Shown here: piece after piece, positions 16,451-25,029 of the stretch
Layout: each line of letters begins with the position of its first letter
Numbering within the stretch: the first letter of the stretch is position 1
The notes under the pieces: generated by a model
Database searches by the model: none
Told to the model about the DNA's origin: nothing
The model's input: only the letters and a program-made list of their open reading frames with translations
Position numbers and translations under genes: made by a program
Assembly (NCBI GenBank): GCA_964437725.1
Contig: CAYTIB010000009.1
Span: 1 to 27,278, forward strand
Direction of reading: 5' to 3'
DNA: 27,278 bases
From: CAYTIB01 sp964437725
GTDB taxonomy: Bacteria; UBA8248; JACPRG01; G963555815

Positions 16451-19120
16451 CTAGCGTCGAATTCGTTGTGCAAATCCAATCCCCAGGGACAAAATGAGTC
16501 CTATCAGAACTGTGCTCCAAGAAGGGCACACGAGAAGAATGGCTCCGAAGGCAAGACCGACTCCTTCGTACCAGCGGTTTTTCTTTATCAGGTATCCCGT
16601 TAGTGCGGATCCGGCGATCATGATTCCGAGAGCCGTTGAAATTATTGCTGCCGCTAAGGGGTAGGCTTTGGGTGAATGCACTAACCCTAACCATGGTAGA
16701 AGCAGCAAGTCAGTATTATAAACAAAAACGAACGGAACAATTATACCGCATCCGGCCAGTCGTATGGCGGTAAAGCCAGTTTTAAATGGATCTTCACGCG
16801 CGAGTGCAGCACCGGCGTAAGCCGAAAGTGCTACGGGCGGTATGACATCTGACAAAACACCATAGTAGAGGATGAACATGTGCGCTGCCAGTAGAGGGAT
16901 TCCTAGCTGATTGAGTGCTGGGGCTGTGAAGGTGATAAGGATAATGTATGTAGCGGTGGTTGGAAGACCCGAGCCAAGCATTGAACAAGCAATCATGGTT
17001 AGAAATAGTGTGATAAATACCTGAACGCTTAAGGGATCAATCGATTGGTAAAGTAAGCCCCATCCTGCAAGTCCTTTTGCCATGAATTCAGCAAGGAGTG
17101 TTGTTCCCTGGGCGAATTTTAATCCAAAACCCGTTAACGAGGCTGTGCCGATTACGATTCCCACACATGCGCAGGCAGCCCCGATTGAAAGCGCATTTCT
17201 CGCTCCACTTTCTAAGGCAATGACGGTATCTCGGAGCCCTAACTGTGTTGGTTCTCGGTCATGGTTTTCAGATTCAAACCCGTTGGCAATCCAGGCGGTT
17301 AGCGGGACCAGAAGGTTTCCCGCGACTCCGGCAAGGAGCGGACCCGAAAATTGTATGAGTAGCCCCTCTATTACAAGAATCCCTCCTGCTGCCCACTTAG
17401 CCCAGGCATGGCCGGATCTGAAGAAAAACCAAAGCAAAGCACTTATGAATACCCATTCCCACTGGAATGTTGTGAAGCTGTTGGGCCAGAGGAGAAGTGG
17501 CACGGACACTAATGCTGGAATAAGCAACGGGCGTCTTGCGTTTTTAGCTTGGGAGAGAGAGATGGTGAGCAACGTAGCCCAAAAAGCCGAAAGAAAAGGA
17601 CTCATCCCACGAATTAAAAGTGCGATTATGATACCCATGGGTAAGAGCATCCAACCGTTTGCGACAAAGGTGGCTTTCAGGTTTGGAAGCTCATCTTTTC
17701 GCAGACCCTGAATGTTTTTCTTAACTGCTTCCAGGTGGACCATGGTCCCGATGCCCAAGTAATAATAAAGAGCCGGAAGGATGGCGCACGTTGCTATAGA
17801 CAGATAGGGAATATTGAGAAATTCTGCCATGATAAATGCGGCAGCTCCCATAATTGGTGGTGTAATCTGACCACCCGTTGAAGCTGTAGCTTCGACGGCC
17901 GCGGCGTATTGACCGGAATAGCCGAGTCGCCGCATGAGAGGGATGGTTAGTGTTCCTGTGGTTACGGTGTTGGCTATTGAACTACCGCTAATGGATCCAA
18001 AAAATCCACTTGCAAGGATCGCTACTTTTGCGGGTCCTCCCCGAGACCTTCCGGTAAGAACGATGGCGGTGTCAATAAATAGTTGGCCGAGTCCGGTTCG
18101 CATGACCAAAATTCCGAAAAGGACAAAGTGAAAGACGTAGGTTGCGACCACACCCAGAGGTATTCCAAAGAGGCCTTCAGTGCCAAGTATCATGTGCTCA
18201 ACTATTCGCTCTATTCCGTAGCCCCGGTGGGCGAAGAAACTTAAAATAGGAATGTTCTCAAGGTATGGACCAGCGTAGGCGTAGGCCAACGCAAGGATGC
18301 CTAGCAAGGAGAGATCGGGACCAAGTGTTCGGTTTGTAGCTTCAAATACCATTAAGATAGCCAGTCCGCCCCAGAGGAGTTCCCGTTCAATGGGTAGTCC
18401 TGCTCGAGCGACGATTCCAAGAAAGTCCACCGCCACGTAGGAAGCTGCAGCAGCTGCTAAAATAGCTAGCAAAAAGTCAATGGGAGATACTGTGTACGAG
18501 GTTGATCGGGGGCTAATTCCTCTCCACGCTATCAACAATAGACAAACTAGGGTTGCAAGCCCGACAGAAAAGGACCAAAACTGAAGTGCTTTGGTCCAGT
18601 TGGCTGACGGAATTATTCCATCTCTCACGAAATGAAGCCAAATAATCAATCCGATTATGCTTATGGAAAGGTCGGAGAGCTTATTCCATGGGTTCCTCCA
18701 GGTCTCTCGTCTTCGAAGGTATAGGGAGGTGAAAACCCCTACAAGAAAAACTGCCCATCGCATAGGAGTACTCACATGAAGGAGCTCTCCGAAGGAGACT
18801 GCCAATATGAATCCGATCAGTAAAGAGGATAGGGCATCCATATAAATGATCCGCTCTGGGGTCGAAACTCTCCTCGTGGTTCGTCGGGTTGGGAAGAGAA
18901 GGAAGATAAGAGCGAGAACGAATGTTAGGTGGACCGAACGATGTTTCAGTTCGAGCAAGACACCAAATCCGGCCGTGTAGACATGGAAGATTGAAAGTCC
19001 AACCCCCAGGATGCATACCAGTACTCGAGTCCAACCCGAGAGATTGCGAGTTGCCATTCCCGGATCGATTTTAGATATGTCCGGAGAGCTAGGCTCGGAT
19101 TGTCTGTTTTTGTAATTCAT
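16451..19120 (-). CDS. TRAP transporter fused permease (4TM/12TM, TAXI type)
   Basis: 889 aa membrane protein joining the small (DctQ-like) and large (DctM-like) TRAP subunits, as is usual for TAXI-type systems. About 18 or more hydrophobic segments. The large-subunit core shows the SGSSIANTVTTG and ASTGGQITPPIMGAAAF motifs, and a second copy of the related GSGLPTTATYI...PPVALSAYAGA signature, typical of DctM-like halves. It imports an organic substrate with a sodium or proton gradient, using the binding protein encoded at 19655-20641. The substrate is unknown. Last gene of the TAXI-DUF1850-permease operon. Confidence 0.93.
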   Translation of the reverse strand: MNYKNRQSEPSSPDISKIDPGMATRNLSGWTRVLVCILGVGLSIFHVYTAGFGVLLELKHRSVHLTFVLALIFLLFPTRRTTRRVSTPERIIYMDALSSLLIGFILAVSFGELLHVSTPMRWAVFLVGVFTSLYLRRRETWRNPWNKLSDLSISIIGLIIWLHFVRDGIIPSANWTKALQFWSFSVGLATLVCLLLIAWRGISPRSTSYTVSPIDFLLAILAAAAASYVAVDFLGIVARAGLPIERELLWGGLAILMVFEATNRTLGPDLSLLGILALAYAYAGPYLENIPILSFFAHRGYGIERIVEHMILGTEGLFGIPLGVVATYVFHFVLFGILVMRTGLGQLFIDTAIVLTGRSRGGPAKVAILASGFFGSISGSSIANTVTTGTLTIPLMRRLGYSGQYAAAVEATASTGGQITPPIMGAAAFIMAEFLNIPYLSIATCAILPALYYYLGIGTMVHLEAVKKNIQGLRKDELPNLKATFVANGWMLLPMGIIIALLIRGMSPFLSAFWATLLTISLSQAKNARRPLLIPALVSVPLLLWPNSFTTFQWEWVFISALLWFFFRSGHAWAKWAAGGILVIEGLLIQFSGPLLAGVAGNLLVPLTAWIANGFESENHDREPTQLGLRDTVIALESGARNALSIGAACACVGIVIGTASLTGFGLKFAQGTTLLAEFMAKGLAGWGLLYQSIDPLSVQVFITLFLTMIACSMLGSGLPTTATYIILITFTAPALNQLGIPLLAAHMFILYYGVLSDVIPPVALSAYAGAALAREDPFKTGFTAIRLAGCGIIVPFVFVYNTDLLLLPWLGLVHSPKAYPLAAAIISTALGIMIAGSALTGYLIKKNRWYEGVGLAFGAILLVCPSWSTVLIGLILSLGIGFAQRIRR

Positions 19121-19157
19121 GCGACCATCTTTTCCGGACGAATGTGAGAGGAGTTGC

Positions 19158-19655
19158 TCATTTGAATAGCATATTCATAGGTGAATACTTACTAATTGCG
19201 ATTTTGTAAATTCCTGGTCCGATTTTTGGAACCAGAGTGTGTGGTAAATTATCTAAGAGATTATGTATTTGAAGTGGGTTTCTGTTTTCTTTTTCCACAC
19301 GAAGAATTAACTCCCAAAAAATCTTGCCCCTCCGACAAAGAACGAATTCTTTTGGATTGCGAATCCATGTTTCTCCTTTTGTTTTAACCGAGGGAAGGCC
19401 CGATCCGTGTGTTGGAAACTTTGAACAAACAAGGCGAAGGCTTCCATTTGGTTCTACTCTAAGTCGATCAGTTAAGTACCCCAATTCAACGGAATGAAAA
19501 ACCAAAAGGTCAAACTCTAAACTGGGCGGGGCGTAACGCTTATAAATAATTTCCCGCTTTTCCAAATCGTATACTTCAAAGATTGGAATCCATGGGAGAC
19601 AAACAATCAGAAAGACCAGGGTTACTGCAATAGCAAATCCCTGGTTACGGTTCAT
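19158..19655 (-). CDS. DUF1850 protein of the TRAP-TAXI operon
   Basis: 165 aa with an N-terminal hydrophobic segment (about 8-26) and then a domain with FHSVELGYLTDRLRV and HGSGLP, the pattern of DUF1850 proteins that accompany TAXI-TRAP systems. Function unknown; probably periplasmic. The start overlaps the TAXI stop by one base (TAATG). Confidence 0.82.
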   Translation of the reverse strand: MNRNQGFAIAVTLVFLIVCLPWIPIFEVYDLEKREIIYKRYAPPSLEFDLLVFHSVELGYLTDRLRVEPNGSLRLVCSKFPTHGSGLPSVKTKGETWIRNPKEFVLCRRGKIFWELILRVEKENRNPLQIHNLLDNLPHTLVPKIGPGIYKIAISKYSPMNMLFK

Positions 19656-20641
19656 TATTTAATCATGCCTTTTTCCTGGTAATACAGTTTTGCACCCGGG
19701 TGCAGTGGAATACCATTTCCTTTGAGTGCCGTTTCTAACGTAACCTCCCGACCTTTAGAATGGGTTTTTGCTAGGACTGATGCCACTGAGGCTTTACCGT
19801 TCGTGGATTCCCATAAGGCCTTAGTCATTTGGTATACAAGTTTCTGGGGGATTCGAGCTTCCACAACCCATTGAGCCATCGCCGTAACCGTTTCCACATC
19901 ACGATCCATCCCACTGTAGGTTCCAGCGGGAATGAGTGAAGGCACATAATAAGGGGCGGATTTCAAAAGTTTATCAAGACTGGATCCGTTTATCGGAAGA
20001 ATGGTTATCCCCTTTTGAGAGGCTAACTCGATAATGCTTGCCGTCGGGATTCCTGCAGAAACAAATGCGGCATCGGTCTGTTTGTCTTTGAGTCGTTGGA
20101 CCGCCTCGGAGAATCCAAGATAATCTACTTTCATGTCGGAGAATTTTAAGCTGTAAGCTTGTAAAACGAGTGATGCGTCCACAGCCGTTCCGCTTCCAGG
20201 TGCGCCAACTATGACTTTCTTGCCTCGCAGGTCTTCGATGGTACGGATATTAGAGTCTTTAGTTGCAACAATTTGTATGGCTTCAGGGTACAAGGATGCG
20301 ATAGCACGTAGGTTTTTTACGGGTTTTTTTTCTTTGAAAAGGCCTGTTCCGTGGTATGCCCAAGTGGCCACGTTATTTTGAATGAAAGCAGACTCAATGG
20401 CTCGGCGGGCAATGAGGTTACTATTGGCTACAGAGGCATTTCCGGTTTGGGCGGTGGCTATCAATCCCGAAATTCTCTCCGAAAGTGCAGCTGCTAGCGC
20501 CCCACCCAATGGGTAATAGGTCCCTCCTATTCCTCCAGTAGCGATTGCAAAGTATTGTTTTTTTCCTGCACTCGCAGGCCCAGGTTGAAGAAAGGCGATA
20601 GAAATTAGGATGCTAGCGATCCAAATCAACGGTTTTTTCAT
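19655..20641 (-). CDS. TAXI family TRAP transporter solute-binding protein
   Basis: Periplasmic binding protein of the TRAP-TAXI system, 328 aa. Signal peptide (KKPLIWIASILISIAFLQ, then PASA) ends near residue 25; the mature part starts with the TAXI-type FAIATGGIGGTYYPLGGALA. Start at 20641 is chosen because GAGG lies 8 nt upstream; a GTG at 20650 would add three residues. Ligand not predictable. It is transcribed away from the Rid cluster. Confidence 0.93.
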   Translation of the reverse strand: MKKPLIWIASILISIAFLQPGPASAGKKQYFAIATGGIGGTYYPLGGALAAALSERISGLIATAQTGNASVANSNLIARRAIESAFIQNNVATWAYHGTGLFKEKKPVKNLRAIASLYPEAIQIVATKDSNIRTIEDLRGKKVIVGAPGSGTAVDASLVLQAYSLKFSDMKVDYLGFSEAVQRLKDKQTDAAFVSAGIPTASIIELASQKGITILPINGSSLDKLLKSAPYYVPSLIPAGTYSGMDRDVETVTAMAQWVVEARIPQKLVYQMTKALWESTNGKASVASVLAKTHSKGREVTLETALKGNGIPLHPGAKLYYQEKGMIK

Positions 20642-20649
20642 GCTTTCCA

Positions 20650-20682
20650 CCTCAAGTTAGAGAATCCGTTCCTCAAGTTAGA
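20650..20682. repeat. 12 bp direct repeats upstream of the TAXI gene
   Basis: CCTCAAGTTAGA occurs at 20650-20661 and 20671-20682, 21 bp apart, which is two helix turns. The copy next to the gene contains its ribosome site on the minus strand. Could be a regulator site or a short duplication. Confidence 0.5.
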
Positions 20683-21310
20683 TGGATCAGATTGATCAGG
20701 CAATACGTTACTTCAGTAAAATGTATTCTAACTGCATATTTTAGCACCAATTTCCCGTACCCCGTAAACCCACTGATAACGGGCTAATCGCCCACCTCAC
20801 CTACCACTGAGCGTGATCTGGTTCTCAGCCTCCCTACTCATGGATCGGCACAAATATGTACAAGTATATGCACAAAATATGCATGGGCATTTTTTATCTT
20901 CACCGCTCCCAGAACTCACCTCTCTACTGGGCCCCTCCTCCCGGGAAATTTAAAGGGGGGCAGGCACCCAATTATTGCGCCGGTCCTACTACGTTATGGT
21001 GGAGTGCTGTTTACACGGCCTCAAAAAGGTTCCTCCTTAGTATCCCGAGGGCAGACTTAAACGGAACTGCTCAGGGGTAAAAGGTAAACGTCACACTGGA
21101 AATCCTATAAGCCACCAATAGACAACTTAAAAAAGATATATAAAATATGTATAATCATAAAAATATAAATATGTTATAAGATATTAGTTAAAGTATTACT
21201 ACAATATATTGATAGCATCAAAAAGTAAGTGTGATGATTACGTTCAAACATGAAAACAGGAGGTAGATTGAAGACTTTACTAAAGAAGCCTTAAGAAACT
21301 TTTTCCATCT

Positions 21311-21357
21311 AAGAAACCCGGAGTTCCACGTTCCCAATTAGTTTCTTCTCATTTTTT
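21311..21357 (+). terminator. Possible intrinsic terminator
   Basis: AAGAAAC (21311-21317) pairs with GTTTCTT (21341-21347), with a run of seven T at 21352-21358 shortly after. The loop is large (23 nt) and the stem weak, and no gene ends before it. Confidence 0.25.
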
Positions 21358-21545
21358 TGTCAAAATAAAGCCGTGCGAAAGCTCTCCAAACCCATAGCGC
21401 TTCTCGGGCTATTGGTGTGTCTGCTTTTTCCGGTCTTGGGGTGGGTTGCCTATTATTAAAATGGGCGGTATGCCTAAGTCCGGGGGAACTAAAAGGGCGG
21501 GTTGTATACTTATCAGTGGCAAGAAGAAAAGGTAGACCTCAGACC

Positions 21546-21610
21546 CGTTCGCACGACAAAATATTGAATCCTGTAGCTTTATGAGGTGAATTAGTTGTTC
21601 GGTGCGAACG
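21546..21610. promoter_or_regulatory. Spaced 9 bp inverted repeat at the Rid promoter
   Basis: CGTTCGCAC (21546-21554) and GTGCGAACG (21602-21610) are perfect inverted copies, 56 bp apart. The second copy lies between the -35 and -10 boxes, the arrangement expected of a repressor operator with a second upstream site. Confidence 0.45.
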
Positions 21611-21623
21611 ATTATTTTATACT
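21595..21623 (+). promoter_or_regulatory. Promoter of the Rid cluster
   Basis: TTGTTC (21595-21600), 17 bp spacer, TATACT (21618-21623). Predicted start near 21630, leader about 69 nt. Confidence 0.55.
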
Positions 21624-21698
21624 CAATTGTGGTTTCTTCTGGATAGGGGGAATTTTCCCAAAAAATAATCTGAATTTCAGCGGGGAGTTATTTTTACC

Positions 21699-22088
21699 AT
21701 GTCGAAACAAGTGATCCAACCCAAGAACATGCCGGTTCCGGCAGCACCTTATTCGCCGGGAATTAAGAAGGGAAACTTTATTTTCACCTCCGGTCAGGTT
21801 GCTAACGATTCTAGCGGAACTTTGGTTGGAATTGGCGATGTTAAGACGCAGACTGCTCAATGTCTTGCCAATATTGAGGCGATTTTAGAGGAGGCTGGCT
21901 CAACCAAGGGAGATATTCTTAAGTGTGTCGTTTTTCTTTCTGATATTCGTTATTTTCAGGATATGAACGAAACTTATGCTGAGTTTTTTGAGGGAACCGA
22001 CAAACCTGGCCGGTCCACTGTCCAGGCACCCTTGGCACGTCCTGAGATGCTAGTGGAAATTGAAGCCGTCGCTTATGTTGGTGACTAA
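21699..22088 (+). CDS. Rid family protein 1 (RidA/YjgF-like)
   Basis: 129 aa. RidA enzymes hydrolyse reactive imines/enamines made by PLP enzymes, giving a keto acid and ammonia. Catalytic arginine R105 (GRST) and the conserved E120 in VEIEA are present, so it is probably an active deaminase. GGGGAG lies before the ATG. First of three tandem Rid genes; 9 nt gap to the next. Confidence 0.92.
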   Translation: MSKQVIQPKNMPVPAAPYSPGIKKGNFIFTSGQVANDSSGTLVGIGDVKTQTAQCLANIEAILEEAGSTKGDILKCVVFLSDIRYFQDMNETYAEFFEGTDKPGRSTVQAPLARPEMLVEIEAVAYVGD

Positions 22089-22097
22089 GGGGGAGAT

Positions 22098-22481
22098 ATG
22101 CCGAAAACAATTATCAAATCCAAGGACTCTACTGCAATAGGCCCTTACTCTCCGGGTGCCGGAGCCGATGGGCTTTTTTTCCTGTCTGGCAGAGCGGCAA
22201 TGGACTCTAGTGGTAACGTTATTGCTCGCGGGGATGTGAGGGGTCAGACAGAAGCAACATTGCGGTCCATCGAGCAGGTTTTGGTTGATGCAGGAGGAAC
22301 ACTGGATGACATAGTTAAGACAACCGTATTCCTTTCGGATATGCGCAATTACGAGGGAATGAACGAAGTTTATGCAAAAATACTCTCTAAAGATCAGCCT
22401 GCGCGCTCTACGATTCTAATGGTTCCTCCTGGAGTGGACTGGTTGGTAGAGATCGAGGTCATTGCAATGTTTGAGAATTAA
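22098..22481 (+). CDS. Rid family protein 2
   Basis: 127 aa, RidA-like. The catalytic arginine is kept (R103 in ARST) as is E118, but the loop after it (ILMVPPGVDW) differs from its neighbours, so substrate may differ. Strong GGGGGAG ribosome site. 6 nt before the third copy. Confidence 0.9.
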   Translation: MPKTIIKSKDSTAIGPYSPGAGADGLFFLSGRAAMDSSGNVIARGDVRGQTEATLRSIEQVLVDAGGTLDDIVKTTVFLSDMRNYEGMNEVYAKILSKDQPARSTILMVPPGVDWLVEIEVIAMFEN

Positions 22482-22487
22482 AGTTAG

Positions 22488-22868
22488 ATGAGTCTAACCA
22501 TTATCGCAATGGAAGATGGTTCCAAAGCAATTGGGGCTTACTCTCCAGGATCTATCGGTGGGGAATTGATTTTCTCATCGGGCCAAACCTCGTTGGATCG
22601 GGATGGGAATGCCGTTGGCATCGGTGACATTAGTGTCCAAACCACTGAGTCACTGAAGAATTTGATTGCTGTTTTAGCTGCGGGAGGAGGGTCTATAGAG
22701 GATATTGTTAAGGTGAATGTGTTCCTGCCTGATGTCAGGCATTTCGCAAATATGAACGAAGCCTATGCGAAGTTTTTTCCTAAAGATCCTCCGGCGAGAA
22801 CCACCATACAGACTGCCTTGGCAGTTCCGGAATTATTGGTGGAGATAGAAGCGATCGCTATTAAGTGA
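22488..22868 (+). CDS. Rid family protein 3
   Basis: 126 aa, RidA-like. R104 (ARTT) and E119 are present. Closer to protein 1 than to protein 2 around the C-terminus (ALAVPELLVEIEAIA). Weak ribosome site, so translation may depend on coupling to protein 2. Confidence 0.9.
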   Translation: MSLTIIAMEDGSKAIGAYSPGSIGGELIFSSGQTSLDRDGNAVGIGDISVQTTESLKNLIAVLAAGGGSIEDIVKVNVFLPDVRHFANMNEAYAKFFPKDPPARTTIQTALAVPELLVEIEAIAIK

Positions 22869-22880
22869 CGACAAAGCCCC

Positions 22881-22904
22881 TCTGTTTTTCCGTTTTGAAA
22901 CAGA
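22881..22904. terminator. Possible terminator after the Rid genes
   Basis: TCTGTTT (22881-22887) and AAACAGA (22898-22904) make a 7 bp stem between convergent genes. No T-run follows, so evidence is weak. Confidence 0.3.
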
Positions 22905-23003
22905 TGGAAATCTATTGTGGATTTTTAATCAGAGAATTGGTAAGCCAATCAAAGCGGAGGCTTGACTTTTGCTTTCACGGACTCGAATAGTTCTTGGATG
23001 GGC

Positions 23004-23303
23004 TCAAGCTAGGTCCCTATTCTGTCCGTATACCTTGTGCGAGGGTCGATTTTCTAGTATTCCGTCAAGGCCCCAGTTGGTAACTTGTCGGAATAGATCA
23101 CTTTTTATGAAACTGGTGAAATCCTTTTGTTGTTCCCATTCTGAGAGTATGGCGTAAGAGTGGGGACGTTTAACTTGTTGATAAAGATAACTGATCTTGT
23201 GGCCTGGTTGTCCCTCGAGTGCATTCAAAACTTCTTCGAACTTCTCTTCGAATAACTTTTCGTTGCCTGGTGTGACATCATAGTAAAGACCTACCGTAAT
23301 CAT
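23004..23303 (-). CDS. Antibiotic-biosynthesis-monooxygenase (ABM)-like protein
   Basis: 99 aa ferredoxin-like alpha+beta barrel protein: ITVGLYYDVTPGNEKLFEEKFEEVLNAL, then the YLYQQVKRPHSYAILSEWE strand and a FTSFIKSD segment. This is the ABM/Dabb fold, in which small monooxygenases and many proteins of unknown role fall. The ATG at 23303 is chosen; the frame extends to 23372, but the added residues are not typical. It converges with the Rid cluster. Reaction unknown. Confidence 0.7.
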   Translation of the reverse strand: MITVGLYYDVTPGNEKLFEEKFEEVLNALEGQPGHKISYLYQQVKRPHSYAILSEWEQQKDFTSFIKSDLFRQVTNWGLDGILENRPSHKVYGQNRDLA

Positions 23304-23504
23304 TGTCGTATCGGTTCCTTTTGTCGGTACAGTTAGCAATTGGGTAAAATTATACGTGTTTTGAGAGCACAAATTTATTCACGTAATCCCAGTAATTTGT
23401 AATTTGGCCTGATAGTGTCAACTCTGTTCAGACAGTAATTTCATGGCCACAGGAGTAATATATACCATGATTGTTCTCTTTAGCATTCCATTGGGCATAA
23501 CACG

Positions 23505-23533
23505 ACGCTATCGCATGGAGATTCAGATAGCGT
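23505..23533 (+). promoter_or_regulatory. Hairpin just before the M16 peptidase start
   Basis: ACGCTATC (23505-23512) and GATAGCGT (23526-23533) make a perfect 8 bp stem with a 13 nt loop, ending 10 nt before the GTG at 23544 and next to GGAAGGGG. It could affect ribosome access. Confidence 0.4.
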
Positions 23534-23543
23534 TACGGAAGGG

Positions 23544-24815
23544 GTGAAGAAAAAGGATATGAATATCCAGGAAGCCACTCTTGACAATGGTATTCGAGTC
23601 GTTACACAAGAGCGACTTGGGAGCGAAGCAGTAGCTTTTCATATTTATTTTGGGTGTGGGGGAAGGCATGAACCCGACGAAGTGGTTGGAGTTTCGCACG
23701 CCCTTGAACATATGATGTTTAAGGGGACCAACTCACGGACCTATCTTCAAATAGCAGAAGAAATGGAAGGTGTCGGCGCATCTATAAACGCGAATACCGG
23801 GTCCGAGCGGACCTGTTATTTTTTTGTGGCTCCGGCGGAAGTACTTAGTAAAGTTCTTCCAGTTTATGCGGATGCCATCAACAATAGTTTATTGGACGCA
23901 GATGAATGGGAAAAAGAGAGACTAGTTATCCTCGAAGAATTGAAAATGTATGAAGACATGCCGCGTTTTGTTGTTAGCGACCGACTAGAAACAACTATGT
24001 TTAACCCTCAGGTGGGGGTTATTGGATCTAGGGAAACCATCCAAACCATTCGAACGGATGATATGCGTCAATTGATTTCTCGATGGTATCAACCGGACAA
24101 TATGGTTATTTCAGCCGCTGGAGGTATAAAACACGAAGAAGTGGTAGGTGTTGCGGAGAAGTATTTTGGATCTAGGGAGGGAGGGAGTGAGAATCCTGAT
24201 TGGCCGAGATTGCCGAATAAGAGTAGCAAACGTATCGTAGGAGTTCGCAGACAAACGGATCAAGTGAATTTGGCAATCGGTTTCCGGTCATTCGGATTGT
24301 CACATCCAGACTTTTCTACATTGCGAATCATGAACGATATTCTGGGTGGAAAGATGTCAAGTCGTTTATTTGACGAGGTAAGGGAAAAGCGAGGCCTTGC
24401 CTATAGTGTTAACTCGAGGGTCCACCCTTTTACAGATACGGGTTACCTAGAGATGAAGGCAGGTGTGTCTCCAGAAAAAGCAGTTGAAGCAACTCGGGTT
24501 ATTCTCGGTGAGGCTGCCCGGATGCGAGAATCCTTAGTAGGAGAAGAAGAGTTGGTTGCGGCAAAAAAACACATAAGGGGTATGGTTCTAGTTCAAGAGG
24601 AGTCTAGCGAATTCGCTGAGCGAAATGGAGAGAGCCTTTTGTTTGAGGGAAGAGTGAGGACCATTAAGGAGGAACTAGAGGCTGTGGAACGGGTAAGTTG
24701 TGAAGAGGTTCTGAGGGTGGCGAATTGTGTTTTTGTCGATGAAGAGTTAACAGCTGCTTTTGTTTCCGAAAAAGATTTGAGCGAAGCTCTTGCTCCTGTG
24801 TTGCAGTTTGGATAA
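23544..24815 (+). CDS. M16 family zinc metallopeptidase
   Basis: 423 aa, processing-peptidase type. The inverted zinc motif is H52-A-L-E55-H56, and the third ligand falls at E131/E132 (VILEEL). The second M16 domain contains the usual ...SRLFDEVREKRGLAYSV segment, the substrate-binding R-Y motif. No signal peptide, so cytoplasmic. Start taken as GTG at 23544; an ATG at 23559 is also possible. Located downstream of the Rid/ABM region on the + strand. Confidence 0.9.
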   Translation: MKKKDMNIQEATLDNGIRVVTQERLGSEAVAFHIYFGCGGRHEPDEVVGVSHALEHMMFKGTNSRTYLQIAEEMEGVGASINANTGSERTCYFFVAPAEVLSKVLPVYADAINNSLLDADEWEKERLVILEELKMYEDMPRFVVSDRLETTMFNPQVGVIGSRETIQTIRTDDMRQLISRWYQPDNMVISAAGGIKHEEVVGVAEKYFGSREGGSENPDWPRLPNKSSKRIVGVRRQTDQVNLAIGFRSFGLSHPDFSTLRIMNDILGGKMSSRLFDEVREKRGLAYSVNSRVHPFTDTGYLEMKAGVSPEKAVEATRVILGEAARMRESLVGEEELVAAKKHIRGMVLVQEESSEFAERNGESLLFEGRVRTIKEELEAVERVSCEEVLRVANCVFVDEELTAAFVSEKDLSEALAPVLQFG

Positions 24816-25029
24816 GGCCTTGTTTTTTTGGAGAATCAGGTGACCACGGGTTTATGGGGTATTGGTCAGATTGTGTAGATTCAGAACCAGGAACCCCTTT
24901 TTATGGTTTTGTATTTCAGGAACTAGCGTATTAGTGAACGTCTCAAAGTTAAACTAATTTCTTAATTAGGTGCTAGAGTTTCAGTAGGTTTTCTTTTTTG
25001 GGGAGCCTTAGCGATCGGAGTTTGGAATA

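Larger units (their letters stand above)
20683..21698. other. Long non-coding region between TAXI and Rid genes
   Basis: About 1 kb with no credible gene. It contains: a GC-rich part (about 20911-21080) in which 20943-20973 (GGGGGGCAGGCACCCAATTA) resembles the GGGxCAGGCACCC-type sequences seen around IS200-like/REP-associated transposases; a very AT-rich part (about 21105-21235); a hairpin AAGAAAC (21311-21317)/GTTTCTT (21341-21347) followed by a T7 run, a possible terminator; a 28-codon GTG frame (21373-21459) for a hydrophobic peptide; and the promoter and inverted repeat of the Rid cluster. It may be a decayed mobile element or hold a small RNA. Confidence 0.5.

Noticed and set aside
20856..21080. 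74 aa ORF in the long intergenic region
   Set aside because: No ribosome site, odd composition and no recognisable family.
20741..21080. RNA gene (tRNA, 4.5S, RNase P or tmRNA) in the long gap
   Set aside because: No T-loop, GGAAGGAAGCA-like or RNase P core motifs were found.
23004..23006. Second possible selenocysteine codon, the TGA ending the ABM gene
   Set aside because: The 99 aa product is already full length for the family and the following frame resembles no known domain.
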